Of a stretch of DNA of 64,000 bases, positions 7,178 to 16,705 are shown piece after piece. Source of the stretch: CAWDMC01 sp963803295 (lineage in GTDB: Bacteria; Acidobacteriota; Terriglobia; UBA7540). The stretch's first letter is position 1. The number at the start of each line of letters is the position of its first letter. The translations under genes and the position numbers were made by a program. The stretch lies in the NCBI GenBank assembly GCA_963803295.1, contig CAWDMC010000025.1, positions 62,001 through 126,000 on the forward strand, written 5' to 3'. The notes beneath the pieces are model-generated. The model was not told the DNA's origin and did no database searches. It worked only from the letters and a program-made list of their open reading frames with translations.

Positions 7178-9706
7178 CTACTGAATCAGCATCCCCTGCA
7201 TCGGACCGCCATTCGTTCCATTCGAGTCGCTCTCGGTTACCAGGCAGGCCGCCGCCACTTGGTCGTCTTCTTCGAGGTTGATCAGCCGCACGCCTTGCGC
7301 GGAGCGGCCGCTCTCGCGGATCGTGCTTGAATCGAGGCGGGCGATCTTGCCTTGTTGACTGATTATCATTACTTCGGATTCCTCCGTGACACTGAGCGCG
7401 CCCACCACCTTGCCGTTACGCTCCGTGGTCTTGACGTTGATCACGCCCTTGCCGGCGCGCGACTGCAAGCGGTATTCGCTCACCAAGGTGCGCTTACCGT
7501 AACCTTTTTCAGTGACGGATAGGATCAGTTCCTTATCGCCGACCACCTCCATGCCGACGATGTAGTCGCCCTTGTCAAGGTCCATCGCATAGACGCCATA
7601 GGCAGCGCGGCCCATGTCACGAACATCGGTTTCAGGGAAGCGGATGGCCATGCCTTCGTGGCTGGCCAGGAAAATGTTGTCACGACCCGAGGTCATCTTG
7701 GCGGCGATCAACTCATCACCCTCTTCGATTCGCATGGCCAGAATCCCAGCCGTGCGCGGATTGGAGAACTCTGCCAGCCGTGTCTTCTTGATGATGCCCT
7801 GGCGCGTCACCAGGGTGACGTAGCCTTCCTGGGCGTAAGGCCCGCTTTCGCTTTCCACATCTTTCTTTTCGTCCGGCAGTTCCCGCACCGACAGAATGGC
7901 CGCCACCTTCTCCCCTGAAGCCAGGCCCACCAGATTGGAAATGTGCTTGCCCTTCCCGGCCGCACCCACATCGGGGATCTCATAGATCTTCAGCCAGTAG
8001 AGCTTTCCCAACAAGGTTAGCACCAGCATGTAGCTGTGAGTGGAGGCGATGAAAAGATGCTCGACAAAGTCCTCGTCGCGCGTCTTCATCCCCATTCGGC
8101 CTTTGCCGCCGCGGCCCTGTTGCCGGTAGACGGAGAGCGGGGTTCGCTTGAGGTAGCCGGAATGCGACACCGTCACCACCACGTCTTCATCCGCGATCAG
8201 GTCTTCGAGGCGAATCTCAGCCTGTTCCTCGATGATCTCGGTCCGCCGGTCGTCGCCGTAATCCTTCTGCACCTGCCTCAACTCGTCGACGATCACCTTC
8301 TTGAGCGTCTTCTCGTTGGCCAGGATCTCGCGGTATTCCCCGATCTTTTTTTGCAAACCATCGTATTCTTCCTGGATTTTGTCGCGCTCCATCGCCGTAA
8401 GGCGCTGCAATTGCAATTCGAGAATGGCTTGCGCCTGGCGTTCGGAAAAAGTAAAGGGAGCAGCCATCAAGCCATCGCGTGCTTCCTTCGGCGTCTTCGA
8501 TCCGCGGATCAGTTTGATAATGGCGTCAAGTTGGCCAAGCGCCTTGAGAAATCCTTCCAGAATGTGGGCCCGCTCAAGAGCTTTACGCAACTCATAAGTG
8601 GTCCGGCGCCGCACCACCTGCACACGATGATCGATAAAGAGCTGGATCGCTTCCATCAGCGGCAGCGTGCGGGGTTGCTTATTGACGATGGCCAAGAGAA
8701 TCATCCCGAAATTCTCCTGAAGCTGGGTATGCTTGTAGAGATTGTTCAGGATCACTTCCGGCTGCTCGCCGCGTTTCAGCTCTACCACCATGCGCATGCC
8801 GTCGCGATCGCTCTCGTCGCGCACGTCGCTGATGCCGTCGATCTTCTTTTCCTGAACCAGGGCGGCAATGCGCTCGATCACTTTCGACTTGTTCACCTGG
8901 TAAGGGATCTCCGAGATCACGATTTGCTGCTTTTCCTTGGCGGGCCGCTCGATGGCCGCTTTGGCGCGCATGGTGAACTGGCCGCGTCCGGTGGCATAGG
9001 CTGACTTGATGCCGCTGCGCCCGTAAAGGTAAGCACCAGTGGGGAAATCGGGACCGGGCACCAGCTTCAACACTTCATCGAGCGAAGCCGAGGGCCGCTG
9101 GATCAACAGAATCGTCGCCTCCAGGATCTCGCGCAGGTTGTGCGGCGGAATCTTGGTGGCCATGCCCACGGCAATGCCGTCCGACCCGTTGACCAACAAG
9201 TTGGGGATCCTGGTGGGCAAAACAGTGGGTTCTTCGGTGGACTCGTCGAAGTTGGGGATAAAATCCACCGTTTCCTTCTCGATGTCCGCCAGCATCTGCT
9301 CCGCCAGGGGCGTCAGGCGGCACTCCGTATACCGATAGGCTGCGGCGGGATCCCCATCCACCGATCCGAAGTTGCCCTGTCCATCCACCAGCAAGTAGCG
9401 CATGTTGAAATCCTGCGCCATACGGACCAGCGTGTCGTAAACCGCCGCATCCCCATGTGGATGGTACTTCTTGATGACTTCGCCGACCACGCCGGCGCAC
9501 TTTACGTAGCGTTTGGAGGAGGTAATTCCCTCCTTGTACATGGCATACAGAATCCGCCGATGCACAGGCTTCAGGCCATCGCGCACCTCGGGCAAAGCGC
9601 GGCCGATGATCACGCTCATGGCGTAATCGAGATAGGAGCCCCGCATCTCGTCTTCGATGTTGACGGGGATCTGCCGCGTGGGCGGTATAAGGGGTTGATC
9701 TGCCAT
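7178..9706 (-). CDS. gyrA: DNA gyrase subunit A
   Basis: This is the breakage-reunion subunit of gyrase, complete at 842 residues. The catalytic tyrosine is Tyr126 (AAYRYTECRL). The quinolone-resistance region reads HPHGDAAVYDTLVRM. The C-terminal beta-pinwheel carries the GyrA box QQGRGGKG, which separates it from ParC. The E. coli Ser83 position is Ala here (Ala87), while Asp87 is kept (Asp91). gyrB is not in the window. The gene is intact, unlike several neighbours with frame breaks. Confidence 0.97.
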   Translation of the reverse strand: MADQPLIPPTRQIPVNIEDEMRGSYLDYAMSVIIGRALPEVRDGLKPVHRRILYAMYKEGITSSKRYVKCAGVVGEVIKKYHPHGDAAVYDTLVRMAQDFNMRYLLVDGQGNFGSVDGDPAAAYRYTECRLTPLAEQMLADIEKETVDFIPNFDESTEEPTVLPTRIPNLLVNGSDGIAVGMATKIPPHNLREILEATILLIQRPSASLDEVLKLVPGPDFPTGAYLYGRSGIKSAYATGRGQFTMRAKAAIERPAKEKQQIVISEIPYQVNKSKVIERIAALVQEKKIDGISDVRDESDRDGMRMVVELKRGEQPEVILNNLYKHTQLQENFGMILLAIVNKQPRTLPLMEAIQLFIDHRVQVVRRRTTYELRKALERAHILEGFLKALGQLDAIIKLIRGSKTPKEARDGLMAAPFTFSERQAQAILELQLQRLTAMERDKIQEEYDGLQKKIGEYREILANEKTLKKVIVDELRQVQKDYGDDRRTEIIEEQAEIRLEDLIADEDVVVTVSHSGYLKRTPLSVYRQQGRGGKGRMGMKTRDEDFVEHLFIASTHSYMLVLTLLGKLYWLKIYEIPDVGAAGKGKHISNLVGLASGEKVAAILSVRELPDEKKDVESESGPYAQEGYVTLVTRQGIIKKTRLAEFSNPRTAGILAMRIEEGDELIAAKMTSGRDNIFLASHEGMAIRFPETDVRDMGRAAYGVYAMDLDKGDYIVGMEVVGDKELILSVTEKGYGKRTLVSEYRLQSRAGKGVINVKTTERNGKVVGALSVTEESEVMIISQQGKIARLDSSTIRESGRSAQGVRLINLEEDDQVAAACLVTESDSNGTNGGPMQGMLIQ

Positions 9707-10127
9707 TACTTAGGTTGCCTTTCGAGATACCGATCGAACGGGTGTTGGGGCCCCCCAAAACGGGCAAAATCGGCTTCGCTTTATTGTAACACGAGCGCTT
9801 GCAGTGCGGGCCTTCTGCCTCAGGAAATCTTACCGCAAAGAACGCGGAGAGCGCAGAAGGAAGACTGCGGCAGGCGAATGTCAAGGCAAATGTCAAGGCA
9901 AATGGACCGACCTCCAGCAGCGTGGTACAATCCTCCCGGAGGCGATTCCGTGTCCGACTGGCAACCGGCAGCCTACAGGACTACGAATGGATTCAGCCGT
10001 CTTCGGGCCAACTCGTCCGCTGGCCATCAACCAGATGAAGATATTGCCCTAACCCCACACGGCGAGGGCGCGTCCGAGCCCCGCGCTGACCCGAAGGTCT
10101 TCACCACCACTCCTCGTTTGCGCTACA
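9707..10127. other. Intergenic region between gyrA and the pentapeptide-repeat gene
   Basis: This 421-base gap separates divergent genes and should hold both promoters. I see no confident promoter pair. It contains one member of a dispersed repeat (9829-9864) and a 12-base direct repeat AATGTCAAGGCA in two copies at 9877-9888 and 9889-9900, followed by the beginning of a third. Open frames across this stretch do not look like proteins. Confidence 0.5.
9829..9864 (+). repeat. Dispersed TTACCGCA-type intergenic repeat, copy 1
   Basis: The sequence begins CTTACCGCAAAG and continues AACGCGGAGAGCGCAGAAGG. It shares the spaced pattern TTACCGCA-AG-CGC-GAG-CGCAGA with two facing copies at 60597-60630 and 60741-60778. 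Three non-coding copies with the same layout indicate a repeat family. It has no palindrome of its own. Confidence 0.6.
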
Positions 10128-11783
10128 ATGCCGCGCATTATGGCTCAAGAATCCAGCAGAAAATCAGCCGTTGACCAGGGCTGCCTGGTGCGGATGCACG
10201 ACGTCGTCTGCGGACGCCCGATTTATCAACCTTCGTCCGCGTTTCGAGACAACAAACCGGTTTGCCTGATGCATTCACAAGATCCCGAAAAAAACGGCGT
10301 GGCGTTTCAGAAGGAATTCGAGATCGTTCTCGCCAAGGCGGGCGCAGGCGAGGCAGATTTTTCGGGCTTTGTCTTTCCGAACGCAGTCCATTGGGGGGAT
10401 GAATTCCGCGCCAAATGTCTGTTTAGTGATACGACCTTTGTTGGCGCCGCCATCTTCGACCTGGCCGTTTTCGCTGAGTTCGCGGATTTCAGCAGAGCCA
10501 AATTCGTTGCTGCGGCTGACTTCCTTGGCGCAAACTTCGCAGAGGGAGCAAACTTCTGGAATGCCAAGTTCGAAGCAAAAGCTGATTTCAATCAGGCCAC
10601 CTTCGCCAAGTGGGTTGCCTTCAGCCATGCCATCTTCGCCAAGGAGGCCGATTTCGGCGAGACCCTTTTTGTCGAAGGAGCCAACTTCAGTGAGGCCAGA
10701 TTTAGCGAGCAGGCGATCTTTGCGTCTTCCACCTTTGCCCAGCACGCCGACTTCAGCGCCGTCACTTTTGCGGAGCGCGTCACCTTCTACAACACCGCTT
10801 TCGTGCTATTGGCTGACTTCCGCGTCGCACGGTTTAGGGGCTCAACGGAGTTTCGCGAAACGCTTTTCCGGGGAGATTCGCGGCTCACGAAACGCCTTGA
10901 AGCTTACCAGAAGACAAGCAAGTCCGATACGACAAAACCGACCAGAGAAGATCCAGCGCCTACCGAACCCGGTCCGGTCTTCTCGAGGGCAAACTTCGAG
11001 AAACCGGAGAGGGTGATCTTCTATCAGACCGACCTTGGCCGGGCGCTCTTCCACAATTGCGACATCTCAAAGGTAGTCTTCTCCGACGTGGAGTGGCTGA
11101 AGCGCCGGCGGAGCGGCCGGAGCGGGGTCTTTGATGAAATTGTCGATCCAAATCTCGGATATGGCTCCCCTGAAATCACTCTCTCCCCTGCCGGTGATCT
11201 CAAGCCAGGACCCGGTTCTTCGAGCGAACGCAACTATCGGCTGGTCTCTGAACTCTACCAGCGCCTCGAAAGGAACTATGACTCCAGCGGCGACTACACG
11301 ACCGCCGGCGATTTCCATCATGGCAAAATGGAGATGAAGCGGCTTGAAACCAAGATCAGAAGCCAAAAGCTCCGGTGGCTCAAGCGGAACCTGGGACTGG
11401 TCGCGTGGTACAAATACGCCAGCGAGTACGGCGAGAGCTACGTTCGTCCGGCCTTGTGGCTGCTCGGGATGGTGTTCGCTTTGGGATTACTGTACCCGCT
11501 GTTGGGGTTGCGCTATAACGGCACTCGAGGAACCGCGGTACCCCTCGTGCTGAGGTACGGATCGTCCTGTCCGGACCAGTCGACTGACCGTACCTGCATC
11601 GGACCGGCAAGACTTGCTGGAAACGGCCTCATGGCGTCGCTCCAGACGGCCACTTTCCAGAAGGATTTTACGTACGAGCCCGCTTACCCCTGGGGCAAGC
11701 TGCTGGCTCTCATCGAGCTTCTACTGGTCTCCACCCTGGTTGGCCTTTTCCTTCTGGCAGTGCGGCGGCAGTTCAAGCGATAA
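10128..11783 (+). CDS. Pentapeptide-repeat protein with C-terminal membrane segments
   Basis: Residues of about 100-275 consist of pentapeptide repeats of the A(D/N)FxxAxF type (ADFSRAKF, ANFWNAKF, ADFNQATF, ADFGETLF, ANFSEARF), which fold as a right-handed quadrilateral beta helix. A charged linker rich in Lys, Thr and Pro follows near 285-315, then a second short repeat-like block (ANFEKPERVIFYQTDLGRALF). Two membrane segments lie near the end (ALWLLGMVFALGLLYPLLGL and LLALIELLLVSTLVGLFLLAV). The N-terminus has several Cys and His residues (CLVRMHDVVCGRPI, CLMHS) that could bind metal. The start may be the ATG at 10140 (MAQESS). The function is unknown, and a gyrase-mimic role is not implied by proximity to gyrA. 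Confidence 0.8.
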   Translation: MPRIMAQESSRKSAVDQGCLVRMHDVVCGRPIYQPSSAFRDNKPVCLMHSQDPEKNGVAFQKEFEIVLAKAGAGEADFSGFVFPNAVHWGDEFRAKCLFSDTTFVGAAIFDLAVFAEFADFSRAKFVAAADFLGANFAEGANFWNAKFEAKADFNQATFAKWVAFSHAIFAKEADFGETLFVEGANFSEARFSEQAIFASSTFAQHADFSAVTFAERVTFYNTAFVLLADFRVARFRGSTEFRETLFRGDSRLTKRLEAYQKTSKSDTTKPTREDPAPTEPGPVFSRANFEKPERVIFYQTDLGRALFHNCDISKVVFSDVEWLKRRRSGRSGVFDEIVDPNLGYGSPEITLSPAGDLKPGPGSSSERNYRLVSELYQRLERNYDSSGDYTTAGDFHHGKMEMKRLETKIRSQKLRWLKRNLGLVAWYKYASEYGESYVRPALWLLGMVFALGLLYPLLGLRYNGTRGTAVPLVLRYGSSCPDQSTDRTCIGPARLAGNGLMASLQTATFQKDFTYEPAYPWGKLLALIELLLVSTLVGLFLLAVRRQFKR

Positions 11784-11966
11784 GACTGGCAACGCCGCAA
11801 GTAAAGTACCTAGCGCGAGTCGCTTCCTCTGAACTATGTAATGACAGTGAACCGCTACCTGTGGCGACGGCTTTACCGTTTGGCGGAAACGCGCTTCAAA
11901 CTGGATGGCGGATCGTGGAAACGCGGGCGTCCCGCCCGCTTCAGAGGCCGTTACCCGCCGGCCTCC

Positions 11967-13610
11967 CTACAAATCCCCGATGCGCAACGGCGCGTCGGCG
12001 TTCTTCCAGGCCTGCCGGAACTCAGTCTCGACCCATGCCGCGTCGGAGGTCCGTTTCTGGGCCTTGAGGGTCTCCGCCAGTCCGTAAAGTGAACGCGGAT
12101 TGCGCGTGTTGCGCTCGAGATCCGTGCGGAACGCCTTCTCAGCCTCCCGGTATTGCCGATCCCGGTAGAGCGCCGCTCCCAGGGATTCTCGCACCGGGTA
12201 ATACCAATCGGGGGGCTCGTCGTAAGCAAAGGTGTCCTGCACCTCGACTGCTTTGCGCCAGCGCTCGATCGCACTTTTGGAATCGCCTTGCGCCGCCGCA
12301 AGGCGCGCGTCGAGCACCTCGAGCGCGAGTCCCATTACCTTGGAGGCGCTGTTTAACCCAAACATGGCGTCGGCCGGTTGCTTTTCGCGGATCTTGGCGA
12401 GTGCAGCGCGTTCCGCCTGAGCCTCTGATACCTTACCTTTCGCTGTGAACGCGACGCTGCGCGCGTAATGCCACATCGAGGTGGAGAGTTGGAGAGAAGC
12501 GTCCGGTGCAGGCAGCTTCAGGATATCGTCCCACTGCTTGAAACGCACGAGGACCCAGGGATACATCGGCAGGAACGGCTCAGCCATGGGCATAGATTTC
12601 ACGGCGGGAGTCACGTTGGCCACAAGCTGATCGGCGGCGTGCCTGGCTTCAGCGGAGCGCCCCTCCATGCTCGCGGCATGAGCCAGAAAGTGCAGGTTGT
12701 GGCTGTAGTACATGATGCTATAGATGCCACCCTCGCCGCCGGTAGCCTTCAAGTAGGCCCGATCGGCCACGGCGGCCGCCTGGTTTGCCTTCACCGCCTC
12801 GGAGTAGAAGCCTGTCCGATTGTAAATGTGCGACGGCATGTGCACGAGGTGGCCTGCCGCGGGCACCATGGTTCCGAGTCGATTGGCGCTGGGCAGCGCG
12901 TCCTCCGGGTGAGGCGAGGCTTCGAGCGCATGAATGTAGTAGTGATTTGCGCCCACGTGCTGGGGAACGCGACGCAGCACCAAGGAGAGAACTTCGACAA
13001 TCTCGGCCGTGTCTTCACCCGGCTTGCCATCGAGCGTCCAAAGTTGCCAGGGGTGAAGATCCATCATGCTCTCCGCGTATAAAGTCCCCGCGTCTGGATC
13101 GTCCGGATAGCGGTGCCAGAGGTCGCGCATGGCGTCCTTGTACTCCACTGCGAGACGCTTCAAGTCGGCCTTGGGATCGGCGGAGTAGCGACGGGCGAGC
13201 GCATCCACGTAGGCATGCTCACCCTCAGATCCATTCGCGGCGAGAGATCGCGCCTTCTGGATCGCCTCGTAGCCAGTCTTCTCGCGCTCGGGATCGACAT
13301 CGTTGTTATAGTTCGGACCCACGGCCAGGGCAATGCCCCACCAGGGCATGGGCGCGGCAGGATCAAGCTCACTTGCTCGCCGGAACGATCGCGCCGCATC
13401 CTCGTGGTTAAAGGCGTAAACCAACGTCAAGCCCTGGTCAAAGAACTTCTGAGCCTCCGCGCTGCTGGTGTGGATAGGATGATGCAGATTGCCTAGACCA
13501 GCAGCCAGCGTCACGGGACGCTTGTCAGGTTTCTCCTGAGTGCGGGTGGTACCCACAGTGAGAAACAGCAACAGCATGATTGAGACAGCAACTGGCGCGA
13601 TCTTCTTCAT
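11967..13610 (-). CDS. Secreted TPR-repeat protein
   Basis: The ATG at 13610 has GGGAGGG just upstream and starts a signal peptide (MKKIAPVAVSIMLLLFLTVG), so it is preferred over the longer frame that starts at 13634. The mature protein is about 520 residues of helical repeats. TPR-like units are seen in AQKFFDQGLTLVYAFNHEDA and RSFRRASELDPAAPMPWWGI, and at the end in ESLGAALYRDRQYREAEKAF. Such proteins are common in Acidobacteriota, and their partner and role are unknown. An inverted repeat lies about 80 bases upstream of the start. Confidence 0.82.
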   Translation of the reverse strand: MKKIAPVAVSIMLLLFLTVGTTRTQEKPDKRPVTLAAGLGNLHHPIHTSSAEAQKFFDQGLTLVYAFNHEDAARSFRRASELDPAAPMPWWGIALAVGPNYNNDVDPEREKTGYEAIQKARSLAANGSEGEHAYVDALARRYSADPKADLKRLAVEYKDAMRDLWHRYPDDPDAGTLYAESMMDLHPWQLWTLDGKPGEDTAEIVEVLSLVLRRVPQHVGANHYYIHALEASPHPEDALPSANRLGTMVPAAGHLVHMPSHIYNRTGFYSEAVKANQAAAVADRAYLKATGGEGGIYSIMYYSHNLHFLAHAASMEGRSAEARHAADQLVANVTPAVKSMPMAEPFLPMYPWVLVRFKQWDDILKLPAPDASLQLSTSMWHYARSVAFTAKGKVSEAQAERAALAKIREKQPADAMFGLNSASKVMGLALEVLDARLAAAQGDSKSAIERWRKAVEVQDTFAYDEPPDWYYPVRESLGAALYRDRQYREAEKAFRTDLERNTRNPRSLYGLAETLKAQKRTSDAAWVETEFRQAWKNADAPLRIGDL

Positions 13611-13692
13611 GAGCCCTCCCAAGAAGGTATGCATGCTCTAGCTCGGCTGGATCAGATCCCAGCATCTTAGCACAAGCAGTCAAGCCTCTTTC

Positions 13693-13710
13693 TTTGACCT
13701 AGCGGTCAAA
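13693..13710. promoter_or_regulatory. Inverted repeat upstream of the TPR gene (possible operator)
   Basis: TTTGACC and GGTCAAA form a perfect 7-base inverted repeat around TAGC. It sits 83 bases upstream of the TPR gene start on the minus strand. It has no T-run, so a terminator is less likely than a protein-binding site. No regulator can be named. Confidence 0.35.
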
Positions 13711-13817
13711 GCTAGCCGTTTCAAGGAGTTCCGCGAGGTCACGGCTCGTGATGCAGGCATAACTGGCGCGGCGAGCCTTCGTAGGTTAGGGTAGTCAGGC
13801 TGACTCAGGAGGATTTC

Positions 13818-13904
13818 ATGGGAGATCAGCACATCAGGCAACTGGCCCGCCGGACGGCAAATCTAGCGATTCGTGGTAATCTTGAGTCGACCACCAACGG
13901 CTAA
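13818..13904 (+). CDS. Possible 28-residue small protein
   Basis: An ATG preceded by AGGAGG with five bases between opens a 28-codon frame ending in TAA. The peptide begins MGDQHIRQLARRTANLAI, is basic and Arg-rich in its first half, and has no membrane segment. The ribosome site is stronger than that of most genes here, which is the main reason to list it. Codon use cannot be judged at this length, and no family is recognised. Confidence 0.3.
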   Translation: MGDQHIRQLARRTANLAIRGNLESTTNG

Positions 13905-14001
13905 CGCCAAGTGGATTGCTGAAAGCCATGCCACCTAATCTCCGGCCGGACTGAAGAGTATTTTCCACAAGGGCCGCTTTATCTACTAATTGTAACGCTT
14001 C

Positions 14002-14035
14002 AACGGTTGACAAACTGTTCCACATCCTGTATTAA
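14002..14035 (+). promoter_or_regulatory. recA promoter with a repeated AACnGTT motif
   Basis: TTGACA (14007-14012) and TATTAA (14030-14035) are 17 bases apart, a good housekeeping sigma promoter about 50 bases before recA. AACGGTT (14002-14008) and AACTGTT (14013-14019) flank and overlap the -35 box with a four-base gap. Because recA is usually under LexA, this repeat is a candidate SOS operator. That is inference; I do not know the LexA site of this lineage. Confidence 0.55.
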
Positions 14036-14083
14036 CGAGCAGGTGCATTAAACGAGTGCACGAGTTGAAAGGACCTGTCTGCA

Positions 14084-15145
14084 ATGGCGGAGGAGCGAAC
14101 CGAGAAGGCTAAGGCGATTGAGCTGGCCTTGGCGGGGATTGAGAAGCAGTTCGGCAAGGGTTCGATCATGCGGCTGGGCTCGAAGGACGCCTTGGTGCCT
14201 GTCGACGTGATTCCCACCGGCGCGCTTTCGCTTGATGCGGCTTTGGGTGTAGGCGGGATGCCGCGTGGCCGTGTGGTGGAGATCTTTGGACCCGAGTCCA
14301 GCGGCAAGACGACCATGGCCCTGCACGTGGTAGCGGAGGCCCAGCACCGCGGGGGCATGGCGGCCTTCATTGACGCCGAGCACGCTCTGGATGCAGCGTA
14401 TTCGAGGAAGCTGGGCGTGGATATCGATAACCTACTGGTGTCACAGCCTGACTTCGGCGAGCAAGCGCTGGAGATCGCGGAGGCCTTAGTCCGCTCGAAC
14501 GCCGTTGATGTGGTGGTAGTTGATTCGGTAGCGGCCCTGGTTCCCAAAGCAGAGCTCGACGGCGACATGGGCGACTCGCTGCCAGGTTTGCAGGCGCGTC
14601 TGATGTCGCAGGCGTTGCGCAAGCTCACGGCGATCGTGTCGAAGTCAAAGACCTGCTTGATTTTCATCAACCAGATCCGGGAAAAAATCGGCGTGATGTT
14701 CGGCAACCCCGAGACCACGACCGGTGGCCGCGCCCTGAAGTTTTATTCGTCGGTACGGCTGGACATCCGACGGATCGCCTCGATTAAAGACGGCGACCGG
14801 GTTGTGGGCAATCGTACCAAGGCAAAAGTAGTCAAGAACAAGATGGCGGCCCCATTCCGAGAGGCAGAGTTTGACATCTTGTTTGGCGAAGGCATTTCCA
14901 AAGAGGGGGATCTTCTGGATCTGGCCGTCGAACGCAACTTGCTTGAGAAGAGCGGTGCTTGGTTTTCATTCCAAGGCGAGCGGATCGGCCAGGGACGTGA
15001 GAACGCTAAACAGTTTCTTCGTGATAATGCCGATATAAAGAAGAAGGTCGAGGTCAAGGTCCGGGAGGCGCTGGGCCTGCCGGTCCCGCCCGATCAGGTG
15101 GCGGCTCCTGAAACGGCCGCAGCGGCCCGTGGAAAGCAGAAGTGA
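14084..15145 (+). CDS. recA: Recombinase RecA
   Basis: RecA forms filaments on single-stranded DNA, drives strand exchange and triggers LexA self-cleavage. Walker A is GPESSGKT at residues 69-76. The core includes VVVDSVAALVPKAELDGDMG, the L1/L2-like stretch LIFINQIREKIGVMFGNPET and TTGGRALKFY. The 353-residue length is standard and the C-terminus is less acidic than in E. coli. The promoter lies at 14007-14035. The gene is intact. Confidence 0.98.
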   Translation: MAEERTEKAKAIELALAGIEKQFGKGSIMRLGSKDALVPVDVIPTGALSLDAALGVGGMPRGRVVEIFGPESSGKTTMALHVVAEAQHRGGMAAFIDAEHALDAAYSRKLGVDIDNLLVSQPDFGEQALEIAEALVRSNAVDVVVVDSVAALVPKAELDGDMGDSLPGLQARLMSQALRKLTAIVSKSKTCLIFINQIREKIGVMFGNPETTTGGRALKFYSSVRLDIRRIASIKDGDRVVGNRTKAKVVKNKMAAPFREAEFDILFGEGISKEGDLLDLAVERNLLEKSGAWFSFQGERIGQGRENAKQFLRDNADIKKKVEVKVREALGLPVPPDQVAAPETAAAARGKQK

Positions 15146-15248
15146 GTTGAAGTCTTAAAGTAAGCCGTGCAGGGGGGATCGATTTCCATACCCCGTTCTC
15201 GATCGACCGGCGCCAGGGTCGGAGGGAAGCACCGGAAGGAGAGATAAG

Positions 15249-16540
15249 ATGCCGAAAGGGACTCCATCCTGGCTATGGCAATCGCATTCGTGTTTGGGTT
15301 AACGGTCGAGAGCGGGGCCAAAACTGTCTACCGCCGCCACCACTCAGGGGTCCACTCCTCGTCACTGCACCGCGCCCACCGCGTTGCTTCTTCGCCCTCT
15401 GCAAGGTCACGGCGAGGCCGCCGATCATTGGTTGCTTCGAGGCTGCCCTCTCCACACCGCATAAGGATCGCCCATGCCACCTACGGCGCGCGTCGTGTGC
15501 GGGTGCGTCACCGCCGGCGCGTCATCTGGAGTCCGTGGACCGTCAGTTCGTTTGGCGATTCCACGGCCGGCGACGATGCCACCGGTGAGGATCCTGTGGT
15601 AAGGGCTGCCGCGGTGCAAGCGCTTGGCAACCTAAATGGAGCCGTGGTGGTTCTCGACCCGAATAGCGGTCGTATTCTCTCCATCGTAAATCAGAGACTA
15701 GCGCTCACAGGCGCCTATACACCTTGCTCAACCTTCAAGCCCGTGGTGGGTTTGGCAGCACTGAAGGAAGGCATTATTAGCCCTACGACGCAGCTCCGCG
15801 TCTTTGGCCGCGGACCCGCCAACCAGACAATCACTGAGGCCTTGGCCCATTCGAATAACGATTTCTTCTTGAAGCTTGGAGAAATGCTGGGATTCCGACG
15901 CGTCGCCGAATACGCTCATCAGTTCGGGCTGGGTGAGCGCACCGGTTGGGATATCCGGGGCGAATCGGCAGGCCGCTTCCCCAGTGTTCCGCCGAAGATC
16001 GGGGGCGTCGGCCTTCTGGCGTATTTCGGGCAGGACATCGAGATAACGCCCCTGCAACTCGCCGCAGTGATTTCGACCATCGCCAACGGCGGAACGCTTC
16101 ATTATCTGCAATATCCGCGGACCTCCGACGAACTGGCAAGCTTCCAGCCAAAGGTGCGACGCCAGCTCGATGCCATGGTTCCATTCTTCCCGGATGTGCG
16201 CCGGGGCATGGCGGCCGCGGTGGTCTATGGGACGGGTCGCTCGGCCTACGATCCGGAAGAACAGATCTTCGGCAAGACCGGTACCTGCAGCGAGGACGGC
16301 GCCCACCTGGGCTGGTTCGCCTCCTTCTCCAGCGAGGAGCAGCCCAAGTACGTGGTAGTGGTCCTGTTGCGCGGCGGAAGGATTATGTTTGGACCCCACG
16401 CGGCCGAAGTTGCGGGGCTCTTCTATCGGGGACTCCGCGAGCACGGTCAAGTGAAAGCGGATAACACGTTGGTGCCTGCTCTTCTGAGTCTCAGCAGCTC
16501 TACTGTGTCGGGCGGGCCGTATGTGGTGAGCGGGCAATAA
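15249..16540 (+). CDS. Penicillin-binding protein-type transpeptidase (probable frame break near its start)
   Basis: The three serine-acyltransferase motifs are in order: Ser-Thr-Phe-Lys (PCSTFKP), Ser-Asn-Asn (AHSNNDFF) and Lys-Thr-Gly (FGKTGTC). In the open frame that begins at 15275 they lie at residues 152-155, 193-195 and 334-336. This is the fold of peptidoglycan DD-transpeptidases and related beta-lactam-binding enzymes. No dimerisation or glycosyltransferase domain is present; about 90 Arg/His/Ser-rich residues precede the catalytic domain. The 15275 ATG has no ribosome site, while GAAGGAGAG precedes an ATG at 15249. That frame reads MPKGTPSWL and would join AMAIAFVFGLTVESGA to make a normal signal peptide if one base were different. 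A one-base break there is therefore likely. Confidence 0.78.
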
Positions 16541-16646
16541 ATGGCAGGGAATACGGCTCAATCGTGAGAGTAATCGCACGTCGCAGCGACCAAACAACCG
16601 TTAAGTTCCCACGGATGTACGACCTCGTAACGACCCTGGAAAGAAC

Positions 16647-16676
16647 CGCAGACTTCCTGAAGAACGGAAGTCTGCG
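16647..16676. repeat. GCAGAC-type palindromic repeat, copy 1
   Basis: The arms CGCAGACTTCC and GGAAGTCTGCG are perfect complements over 11 bases with an 8-base loop. The stretch lies between two convergent genes with no T-run. A second copy with the same arm core and the same loop length lies at 36703-36728, so this looks like a dispersed palindromic repeat. Confidence 0.6.
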
Positions 16677-16705
16677 CCACCCCTCACTTCTCCACCCGTT
16701 TTATG

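Noticed and set aside
8036..9004. Long open frames opposite gyrA (8036-9004 and 9140-10174)
   Set aside because: They are shadows of the gyrA reading frame in GC-rich DNA, with no ribosome site or recognisable protein features.
12468..13411. Open frames opposite the TPR protein gene
   Set aside because: Their composition follows the codon pattern of the TPR gene. They have no start signals.
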